DNA from: Actinomycetes bacterium
GTDB taxonomy: Bacteria > Actinomycetota > Thermoleophilia > RBG-16-64-13
NCBI GenBank assembly: GCA_021815245.1
Contig: JAKAHF010000054.1
Coordinates: 1-5,524 of the forward strand
Length of the DNA: 5,524 nt
Reading direction: 5' to 3'
The position numbers were made by a program, and so were the translations under genes. This document shows positions 1 to 5,524 of this stretch, one piece after another (positions within the stretch are counted from its first letter, which is position 1; each line of letters starts with the position of its first letter). The notes under the pieces were generated by a model, which saw only the letters and a list, made by a program, of their open reading frames with translations, had not been told where the DNA came from and made no database searches.

Positions 1-602
1 TGCTGCGGCCGGTATCGGGGAAGGTCGTCTTCGAAGGCGACGACATCACGCGTCTTCGTGCCCAGGAGATCGCCACGAATGGCGTGGGCCACGTGCCCGA
101 GGGGCGCCATGTATTCCCGACACTGTCCGTGATCGACAACCTGAAGCTCGGTGGTTGCAGCCGCCGTGACAAGAATAGAGTCCAAGAGGACCTCGATTGG
201 GTGTTCGACGTCTTCCCGCGGCTGCGGGAGCGAACCCGTCAACTTGCCGGCACGCTGTCGGGCGGCGAACAGCAGATGCTGGCCATGGGCCGAGGCCTGA
301 TGAGCAGACCCAAGCTGCTGCTGCTCGACGAGCCGTCGATGGGACTGGCGCCCATGATGGTGGAAGCGATCTTCGAAGCGCTGGTCAGTCTCAATGCGGC
401 CGGTCTCACCCTGCTCGTCGTGGAACAGAATGCCAAGCTGCTTCTCTCGATCGCCGACCACGCGTTTGTCCTGCAGACGGGAAGGGTTGCTCTTTCGGGT
501 GCTGCCGAACAACTCGTCTGTGACGAGCGGGTCCAGGAGCTCTACCTGGGACATGCCCCCGATGTCTCATGCAGTACGACCTATCCCGCGTTCCGCGATT
601 GA
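1..602 (+). CDS. livF: LivF-type ATP-binding protein of a branched-chain-amino-acid-like (HAAT) ABC transporter, 5'-truncated
   Basis: This is the cytoplasmic ATPase subunit that, with LivG, would power a LivHM-type permease fed by a periplasmic binding protein. The reading frame is open from base 3 to the TGA at 600-602, giving 199 visible residues. LivF proteins usually have about 235, so the N-terminus with the Walker A loop lies left of the window. The GTG at 84 is only an internal valine codon. Visible motifs, in order, are the LivF hallmark VPEGRHVFPTLSV after the Q-loop region, the ABC signature LSGGEQQ (255-275), Walker B LLLLDEP (315-335) with D-loop SMGLAP, and VVEQNA where many ABC proteins have the switch histidine. 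Q/N there is normal for LivF. The tail after the usual YLGH ending adds about 13 unremarkable residues. HAAT systems also import amides, urea, aromatic acids and other small molecules, so the substrate need not be an amino acid. The next gene starts 17 bp downstream, which suggests a shared transcript. Confidence 0.93.
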   Translation, partial: LRPVSGKVVFEGDDITRLRAQEIATNGVGHVPEGRHVFPTLSVIDNLKLGGCSRRDKNRVQEDLDWVFDVFPRLRERTRQLAGTLSGGEQQMLAMGRGLMSRPKLLLLDEPSMGLAPMMVEAIFEALVSLNAAGLTLLVVEQNAKLLLSIADHAFVLQTGRVALSGAAEQLVCDERVQELYLGHAPDVSCSTTYPAFRD

Positions 603-606
603 GGCC

Positions 607-612
607 AGGAGG
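607..612 (+). promoter_or_regulatory. Ribosome binding site for the O-demethylase-like gene
   Basis: A perfect AGGAGG lies just after the livF stop codon. It is 7 bases from the ATG at 620 but only 1 base from the in-frame ATG at 614. The spacing therefore selects 620 as the start. It also argues against the longer reading from 569, which would overlap livF by 34 bases. Confidence 0.8.
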
Positions 613-619
613 AATGATC

Positions 620-1942
620 ATGCCGTACACACTCGACAACGCCATCAACAAGCGCGCCCGCGCCCTCTATCGTCAGGGCCCTGACCTGTTCCCATACCTC
701 GTTACCACCAACAAGGATGAACTGGCAGCCTGCCGAGAGTCGGCGTGGATCGGATCGTGTCTATGCCAGTCGCCCGTTTATGACGTTTCCGGGCCCGACG
801 CCGTGAAGCTACTCAACCGCGTCTGCGTCAACAGGGATTTCTCCAGGCTGACGCTGAACGGTTCCCGGCACGCGCTACTGTGCAACGAGAAAGGCCAGTT
901 GCTTGCGGACGGTCTCATCACCAAGCCTGACACCGACACCTTCCGCACCTACTGGCTGGCGCCGGTTCTCGACTTCTACGTCCGGACCCTGGGCTTCGAC
1001 GTGATCGGCCGGTGGGTCATGGACGAGTACTTCTACCAGATTGATGGCCCCAGATCGTTGGAGATCTTGGAAGAGGCCACGCAGACCGACCTGCACGACT
1101 TGAAGTTCGCCGGCTCGAAGAACGTGAAGATCGGTGGCACCGACATGAATGTCGTCAGACTCGGCATGTCCGGAGGCCTGGCCTACGAGGTGCACGGCTC
1201 CATCGAACACGCGGACATGGTCTTCGAAAGGCTTCTGGAGGTCGGCGCAAAATACGGCGCCAGGCAACTGGGCAACAACAGCTACTGCTACAACCACACC
1301 CAGGGCGGCTACCCGAACCAGTACATCCACTACTACTACCCTTATTTCACCAGCGGCGACGCCTTGGCGCAGTACATCGCGCCTATCAGCTACACCGACC
1401 ACTATCAGTTCGCGGGCAGCTGTGCCAACGACGTGGACGACTACTTCGTGACACCCTACGACGTGGACTGGGACTACCTCATCGATTGGGACCACGATTT
1501 CATCGGACGCGCGGCGTTGATGAAGATCTCGGCGAATCCGCCCAGCAAAGTGGTCACCCTGGAATGGAACGCGGACGATGTGGGCGACGTGTTCGCCTCC
1601 CAATTCCGCGGCCAGGACGTGGAGCCCTATGAGGACCTTGCCCAGACGGGCGACAACGATCTGCTGCCCCTCATGCGGGCCAGCCGGATCTTGCTGGACG
1701 GCAAGAAGATCGGCCGAACGCTGGGCCGCACCCACGACTACTATCACCGCCGGGAGATCTCCCTCGCCTACATCGATCGGGAAAAAGCGGTCGAAGGGAA
1801 CGAGGTCGTCATTCTTTGGGGCACACCCGGCACGCCGCAGAAGGAGATCCGGGCGAGGATCGCGCCGTTCCCGTATTTCAACGAGGAGTACCGCAACGAG
1901 ACCTTCGACGTTGAGAAGATCCCGCGTCTCAAGGCCCACTGA
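620..1942 (+). CDS. GcvT-fold tetrahydrofolate-dependent methyltransferase, LigM/DesA-like O-demethylase family
   Basis: Predicted cytoplasmic enzyme of 440 residues that would move a methyl group from its substrate to tetrahydrofolate. The start at 620 is set by AGGAGG seven bases upstream. The resemblance is to LigM (vanillate O-demethylase, about 470 aa), recalled from memory. Matching segments include the region around residues 180-197 (LGMSGGLAYEVHG), then VDDYFVTPYDV, WDHDFIGRAAL (290-300) and VVTLEWNADDVGDVFAS. The C-terminal GcvT-like barrel segment has HDYYHRREISLAYID and ends with a PFPYF motif. Tyr222, in NNSYCYN, aligns with LigM's catalytic Tyr247. The position of LigM Arg122, which contacts the vanillate carboxylate, is Leu113 here. 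A tyrosine-rich loop (231-243) follows the catalytic tyrosine and is about four residues longer than in LigM. No glycine-cleavage genes are adjacent in the window, and the protein is longer than a typical T protein (about 365 aa). It is probably co-transcribed with livF and the carboxylase-like pair. The family is quite secure; the substrate is unknown, and an N-methyl or other methyl donor remains possible. Confidence 0.85.
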   Translation: MPYTLDNAINKRARALYRQGPDLFPYLVTTNKDELAACRESAWIGSCLCQSPVYDVSGPDAVKLLNRVCVNRDFSRLTLNGSRHALLCNEKGQLLADGLITKPDTDTFRTYWLAPVLDFYVRTLGFDVIGRWVMDEYFYQIDGPRSLEILEEATQTDLHDLKFAGSKNVKIGGTDMNVVRLGMSGGLAYEVHGSIEHADMVFERLLEVGAKYGARQLGNNSYCYNHTQGGYPNQYIHYYYPYFTSGDALAQYIAPISYTDHYQFAGSCANDVDDYFVTPYDVDWDYLIDWDHDFIGRAALMKISANPPSKVVTLEWNADDVGDVFASQFRGQDVEPYEDLAQTGDNDLLPLMRASRILLDGKKIGRTLGRTHDYYHRREISLAYIDREKAVEGNEVVILWGTPGTPQKEIRARIAPFPYFNEEYRNETFDVEKIPRLKAH

Positions 1943-1957
1943 GCCCGATCTCCGAAC

Positions 1958-1962
1958 AGAGG
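1958..1962 (+). promoter_or_regulatory. Ribosome binding site for the hydantoinase A-like gene
   Basis: AGAGG sits 8 bases before the ATG at 1971, inside the 28-bp gap after the demethylase stop. It supports starting at 1971, directly before the conserved nucleotide-binding N-terminus. The same frame is open back to 1578, but that extension only overlaps the upstream gene. Confidence 0.6.
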
Positions 1963-1970
1963 TCTACGCT

Positions 1971-4130
1971 ATGAGTTACTACATCGGAGTGGACGGAGGC
2001 GGGACCTTCACCGACTGCACCGCGATGGACGACCGCGGGTCCCTCCACTATGCAAAAGCCGCTACAACCAAGGACGATTTCGCCGCTGGGATGTTCGACG
2101 CCCTCTCGGTGCTGGCTAACGGCTGCGGCACCACTCTCTCCGGTCTGATCCACGCGACCGAGCGCTTCAGCCTCGGCACCACCGTGGGGACCAATCTGCT
2201 GGTGGAGCGGCAAGGCGCGCGGACAGGGCTCCTGGCCACCGTGGGCCACGGCGACGCGATACTGATCATGCGGGGCACGGGCCGTACCGCGGGTCTTGAG
2301 CTAGAGTACTCGTTCCACCCGCAGGCAACGAACAAGCCCGCCCCTCTCGTCCCGCGGTCGCTGATCAGAGAGGTCGATGAGCGGGTCGACTGCATGGGGG
2401 CTGAGATAGTGCCTCTCGACGAGGCGGCTGTCGAGGAGGCCGTCCGGGAGTTGGTCGATGAGCAGCAGGTGAAGGCTATCGCCATCTCCTTTCTCTGGTC
2501 GTTCAAGAACCCGGCCCACGAGTTGCGGGCACTGGAGATAGCGCGTCGCGTCGCTCCTGACGTCTACGTATGCTGCTCACATCAGGTCGCGCCGCGCATG
2601 GGCGAGTACGAGCGCACCGTCGCGACGGTCATCAACAGCTACATCGCTCCGGCCTCAGCGGCGTACTTCCATCGCGCGGCCGAGCGTCTACATGAGGCCG
2701 GTCTCAAGAACCCACTCCTGGTCATGCAGGTGTCCGGCGGAGTGCTGCCCGCGGCCAAAGCAGCGGAAACGCCCCTGACGTCGCTTGGCTCCGGCCCGGT
2801 GGGCGGCATCATCGGGTCAGTGTTTCTGGCCCAGCAACTGGGGCACGACAACGTGATTGCCACCGATATGGGTGGCACATCCTTCGAGGTCGGCCTCATC
2901 GTCGCCGGCGAGCCACTGGTCGGCGACGAGAAGATCGTCGACCAGTATCGCTACAAGCTCTCGCAGCTCCAGACGACCTCCATCGCCTGCGGTGGTGGCA
3001 GTCTGGCGCGTTTCGACCCCCACGGCCGCTCCATCAAGGTGGGGCCCGAGAGCGCCGGCGCGGATCCGGGTCCCGTGTGCTACCGACGGGGTGGGGTAGA
3101 GCCGACGGTGACCGACGCAGACCTGGTACTTGGCCTGCTGTCCCCGGAGAGTTTCCTCGGCGGCCGCATGCCGCTCGACTTCGACGGTGCATACGCCGCT
3201 GTTGCGGGGCTGGGCGGGCAGATCGGCCTGGGACCGGAGGAAACCGCGGCCGGCATCGTGAAGATCAACAACGCGCGGGCCGCCGAGCTCATACGCCAGC
3301 AGACAGTCGTTCGGGGCTACGACCCGCGGGACTTCGTAGTCTACGCCTATGGGGGAGCAGGTCCGCTCCACGCCTTCGCCTTTGCCAAGGAACTGGGGGT
3401 GAAAGGCGTCGTCATCCCGCTCGGCAACGGGGCTTCCACGCTCTCGGCCTATGGCTGCTCGACCTCCAACCTTGTGCTGAACATCGAGAAAGAGGAGGTC
3501 TTCTTTGCTCCGTTCCCGGCATCCGAACTGAACGTGTTGATGGCCGAGCTCGAGAAGCGGGCCCACGATTCCATGCGTGAGATGGGCGTCGACGCGAACG
3601 ATGTGGAGATCGAGCGGTACGGATCGGTTCGCTACAGCGGGCAGTGGTTACACAGCATCCTCGTACGCATGCCGGCAGGGGTCCTGACTGAGGCAGCCCT
3701 GCAGGCCGCTGTAGGCGACTTTCGTTCCCGCTACGACAGCCTATACGGCCACGGCGCGGGATTGGTCTCCCAAGGCATCGAGATGTTCACCGTACGGGTG
3801 CACGCGGTTGTCCGGCTGAAACGGCCCACTCAGTCTGTGCAGCAGGGCAGCGATGAAGCCGTGCCCGCAGCGGCCCGGCTGGGCAGTCGAGAGGTATTCT
3901 GGCCCGACCGCATGGCAAGGGCAACGAGCGGGGTGTTCGATGGCACCCGTGTGCGAGCCGGCAACCGCATCGAAGGCCCTGCCATCGTCGAGCTGCCGTT
4001 CACTTCGATACCGATTGCGGACGGCCAAGTGCTTGAGCGCGATTCCTTGGGCGACTTCGTGCTCCACCTCGACCAGGCGGGCGGCCGGTCGTGTAGCTAC
4101 GGGCCTTTGAAGGGGCGGGTGGCGCGATGA
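1971..4130 (+). CDS. Hydantoinase A / oxoprolinase family ATP-dependent subunit, acetone carboxylase beta-like
   Basis: Predicted 719-residue cytoplasmic ATP-hydrolysing subunit of the ASKHA fold. Relatives use ATP to phosphorylate a carbonyl or enol oxygen, either for cyclic amide hydrolysis (hydantoinase, 5-oxoprolinase) or ketone carboxylation (acetone and acetophenone carboxylases). The start at 1971 puts the first phosphate loop, VDGGGTFTD, at residues 7-15. Further family motifs are GTTVGTN (69-75), HQVAPRMGEYERT (204-216), GSGPVGG (273-279), the second phosphate loop DMGGTSFEV (299-307), CGGGS (340-344), VGPESAGADPGPVCY (357-371) and YAYGGAGPLH (458-467). From about residue 500 to the end is the acetophenone-carboxylase-like C-terminal domain. 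The length is close to acetone carboxylase beta (about 717 aa) and slightly longer than most HyuA. Asp is common where Glu306 stands. The gene overlaps the B-type partner by ATGA, consistent with a stable two-subunit complex made in equal amounts. Family assignment is firm. Hydantoinase versus carboxylase activity is not decidable from this sequence alone. Confidence 0.92.
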   Translation: MSYYIGVDGGGTFTDCTAMDDRGSLHYAKAATTKDDFAAGMFDALSVLANGCGTTLSGLIHATERFSLGTTVGTNLLVERQGARTGLLATVGHGDAILIMRGTGRTAGLELEYSFHPQATNKPAPLVPRSLIREVDERVDCMGAEIVPLDEAAVEEAVRELVDEQQVKAIAISFLWSFKNPAHELRALEIARRVAPDVYVCCSHQVAPRMGEYERTVATVINSYIAPASAAYFHRAAERLHEAGLKNPLLVMQVSGGVLPAAKAAETPLTSLGSGPVGGIIGSVFLAQQLGHDNVIATDMGGTSFEVGLIVAGEPLVGDEKIVDQYRYKLSQLQTTSIACGGGSLARFDPHGRSIKVGPESAGADPGPVCYRRGGVEPTVTDADLVLGLLSPESFLGGRMPLDFDGAYAAVAGLGGQIGLGPEETAAGIVKINNARAAELIRQQTVVRGYDPRDFVVYAYGGAGPLHAFAFAKELGVKGVVIPLGNGASTLSAYGCSTSNLVLNIEKEEVFFAPFPASELNVLMAELEKRAHDSMREMGVDANDVEIERYGSVRYSGQWLHSILVRMPAGVLTEAALQAAVGDFRSRYDSLYGHGAGLVSQGIEMFTVRVHAVVRLKRPTQSVQQGSDEAVPAAARLGSREVFWPDRMARATSGVFDGTRVRAGNRIEGPAIVELPFTSIPIADGQVLERDSLGDFVLHLDQAGGRSCSYGPLKGRVAR
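4127..4130 (+). promoter_or_regulatory. ATGA stop-start overlap coupling the A- and B-type subunits
   Basis: The ATG of the downstream gene (4127-4129) shares bases with the TGA stop of the upstream gene (4128-4130). G-rich sequence just upstream (GGTGG at 4118-4122, GAAGGGG at 4109-4115) may serve as a weak Shine-Dalgarno site. This arrangement usually indicates translational coupling of subunits of one complex. Confidence 0.8.
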
Positions 4131-5524
4131 AGCCCATCAAATGGGACGGAATAGCCCGCGGGTATGCGCCGCCGGACGTGCTCCAGATCAGCCCGGCACT
4201 TCGCCTTCAGACAACTGTGGAGCCCGAGGTGGATCCCATCACCTACGAGGTGATCCGCAACAGTCTCCAGAACATCAACTTGGAGAACGGCAACACCATC
4301 CAGAAGCTCAGTATCTCCCCGATCACCATGATCAACCGGGACTTCCAGTGCGCCATCCTCACCGAGATCGGCGATGTGATGTTCATGGGCCCCTATTTGA
4401 TGTATCTCGCCAACACGCTTGGCATCATGACCAAATGGGTGCTCGAGAACCGCAGCGAGAACCCCGGCATCGAGGACGGCGACGTCTTTCTCAACAGCGA
4501 TCCGTACGTTGGAAGCTCTCACCAGCAAGACACCGAGTTGACATCGCCGGTCTTCTGGGAGGGTGAGCTCTTCTGCTGGGTCGCGAACTCAGTCCACTAC
4601 AGTGACGTAGGCGGCCCGGCCCCGGGTAGCTTCTGTCTGGACTCTCGGAGCATATGGGAGGACCCGCCGCTCTTTCCCCCCACGAAGCTCGTGGAGCGTG
4701 GACGGGTGCGGGCCGATGTGGAGCAACTATGGCTGCGGCAGTCCCGCGTTCCGGCCACCGTCGGCATGGATCTGCACGCCGCCCTGGCCGGCCTCAGCGT
4801 CGCCCGCGAGCGGATCCTGAAGCTGCTGGAACGGTACGGGGCGAAGACGGTGAAGGCGGTCATGAGGCGCTCCCTGGATGCCGGCGAACGCGCGTTTCTC
4901 GAGAAGCTCGCGCTGATCCCCGATGGGCGGTGGTCGGAGCGAATCTACACCGAATCGGCTTTCCCCGGCGACGACGGCATCTACGTGAGCCAGGTGAATA
5001 TCCGCAAGGAAGGGGAGCGTCTATACGTCGACAACGAGGGGACTTCGCCCCAATTCGGCGCTATCAACAATACCTATGCCGGCTTCGTCGGCGCGGTGCT
5101 CGCGCCGCTGACATTCATGCTCGCCTACGACCTGGGTGGGGTGTGCGGGGGCATGGCACGGCGGGTCTCGTTCTACCCAGTGCCCGGCACCATTACCTGT
5201 GCGGACTATCCCGCGCCCGTTAGTGGAGCAGGTGTATGCAACATGCCGATGGTGGTCGCAACCGCTACGGGCGCGGTAGCAAAGATGGTCGCCTGCGCTG
5301 ACCCGCCCCTCCGTGACAAAGCCATCGGCATCGCCGATGTGCATGCCTACGGCGGCTGGATCTTCAACGGTGTCAATCAGCACGGCCAGTTCTTCATGGC
5401 CATGCACTCCGGTATGGCGCCTGGGGCTCTACCCGCGTCTACGAGCCGGGACGGCGTCGACACAGGCGGGATCTACTGGGTGCCAGGCATGGAAGCCTCC
5501 AACGTTGAAGACAACGAACTTGCT
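4127..5524 (+). CDS. Hydantoinase B / oxoprolinase family subunit, acetone carboxylase alpha-like, 3'-truncated
   Basis: The frame is open from the ATG at 4127 to the last base of the window, giving 466 residues with no stop. Hydantoinase B proteins run about 520-600 aa and acetone carboxylase alpha about 770, so the C-terminus lies to the right. This subunit carries the metal and catalytic site that acts on the intermediate activated by the A-type partner. Visible family motifs are VDPITYEVIRNSL (35-47), NPGIEDGDVFLNSDPY (112-127), SSHQQD (130-135), VHYSDVGGPAPGS (about 156-168) and NEGTSPQFGAINNTY (303-317). His132, Asp135 and His157 have the spacing (0, +3, +25) of the Mn ligands I recall for acetone carboxylase (His150, Asp153, His175). 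The TKW...NPGI.DGDVF stretch and the 34-residue leader before VDPITYE look more like the ketone carboxylases than short HyuB proteins. That is a judgement by eye. Which reaction it performs is open; the true length and the next gene would help decide. Confidence 0.9.
   Translation, partial: MKPIKWDGIARGYAPPDVLQISPALRLQTTVEPEVDPITYEVIRNSLQNINLENGNTIQKLSISPITMINRDFQCAILTEIGDVMFMGPYLMYLANTLGIMTKWVLENRSENPGIEDGDVFLNSDPYVGSSHQQDTELTSPVFWEGELFCWVANSVHYSDVGGPAPGSFCLDSRSIWEDPPLFPPTKLVERGRVRADVEQLWLRQSRVPATVGMDLHAALAGLSVARERILKLLERYGAKTVKAVMRRSLDAGERAFLEKLALIPDGRWSERIYTESAFPGDDGIYVSQVNIRKEGERLYVDNEGTSPQFGAINNTYAGFVGAVLAPLTFMLAYDLGGVCGGMARRVSFYPVPGTITCADYPAPVSGAGVCNMPMVVATATGAVAKMVACADPPLRDKAIGIADVHAYGGWIFNGVNQHGQFFMAMHSGMAPGALPASTSRDGVDTGGIYWVPGMEASNVEDNELA

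Noticed and set aside
569..619. Earlier starts for the demethylase at 569 and 614
   Set aside because: The start at 569 overlaps livF and has no clear Shine-Dalgarno site. The start at 614 is one base from AGGAGG, too close. The ATG at 620 has ideal spacing.
875..1939. A 354-codon open frame on the minus strand opposite the demethylase gene
   Set aside because: Its translation is Val/Asp/Arg-rich with no recognisable family. It mirrors the codons of a strongly supported plus-strand gene. Long antisense frames are expected in high-GC DNA.
620..1942. Assignment as glycine-cleavage T protein (gcvT)
   Set aside because: The protein is longer than typical T proteins, resembles LigM along its whole length, and no gcvH or gcvP is adjacent in the window. 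Only the fold is shared.
1578..1970. A 131-codon N-terminal extension of the hydantoinase A-like frame
   Set aside because: It overlaps the demethylase gene and translates to Arg/Ser/Thr-rich sequence without family similarity. The ATG at 1971 has a ribosome binding site and sits just before the conserved N-terminus.
1943..1970. Possible promoter or terminator between the demethylase and hydantoinase A-like genes
   Set aside because: The gap is only 28 bp, with no hairpin followed by a T-run and no convincing -35/-10 pair. It seems to hold only a ribosome binding site.
2817..3566. A 249-codon minus-strand open frame opposite the hydantoinase A-like gene
   Set aside because: It is a shadow of conserved coding sequence on the other strand, with no motif and no ribosome binding site evident.
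1971..5524. Firm naming as acetone carboxylase (acxAB) or N-methylhydantoinase (hyuAB)
   Set aside because: The superfamily is clear, but the reaction type cannot be told from motifs alone. The C-terminus of the B subunit and any third subunit gene lie outside the window.

Overview
This window is a gene-dense, high-GC stretch of bacterial DNA (clearly G+C-rich by eye; not computed). It holds four co-directional plus-strand genes that read as one operon. The composition, the Shine-Dalgarno sites and the gene families fit a metabolically versatile proteobacterium or another high-GC soil, marine or sediment bacterium. The sequence alone does not settle the phylum.

Layout: (1) 1-602, the 3' five-sixths or so of a LivF-type ATPase from a branched-chain-amino-acid-type (HAAT) ABC transporter, cut at its 5' end by the window edge. 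(2) 620-1942, a 440-residue folate-dependent methyltransferase of the GcvT fold. It resembles the tetrahydrofolate-dependent aryl O-demethylases LigM and DesA more than glycine-cleavage T protein. (3) 1971-4130, a 719-residue hydantoinase A / acetone carboxylase beta-type ATP-dependent subunit. (4) 4127-5524, the first 466 residues of the partner hydantoinase B / acetone carboxylase alpha-type subunit, open at the right edge. The gaps are 17 bp, 28 bp and a 4-base ATGA overlap. No internal promoter, terminator, RNA gene, mobile element, repeat array or CRISPR was seen, and no gene-free stretch exceeds 30 bases.

The genes suggest a catabolic module. A HAAT transporter brings in a small organic molecule. 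A THF-dependent enzyme removes a methyl group, probably from an O-methyl (or N-methyl) substituent. A two-subunit ATP-dependent enzyme then either carboxylates a ketone or opens a cyclic amide. The order of the last two steps cannot be seen. The demethylase keeps the residue aligned with the catalytic tyrosine of LigM, but appears to lack the arginine that holds the carboxylate of vanillate. This points to a substrate other than vanillate. A methoxylated ketone such as an acetovanillone-like compound is one inferred possibility that would also explain the carboxylase-like neighbours. The substrate is not established, and this combination is the most interesting part of the window.
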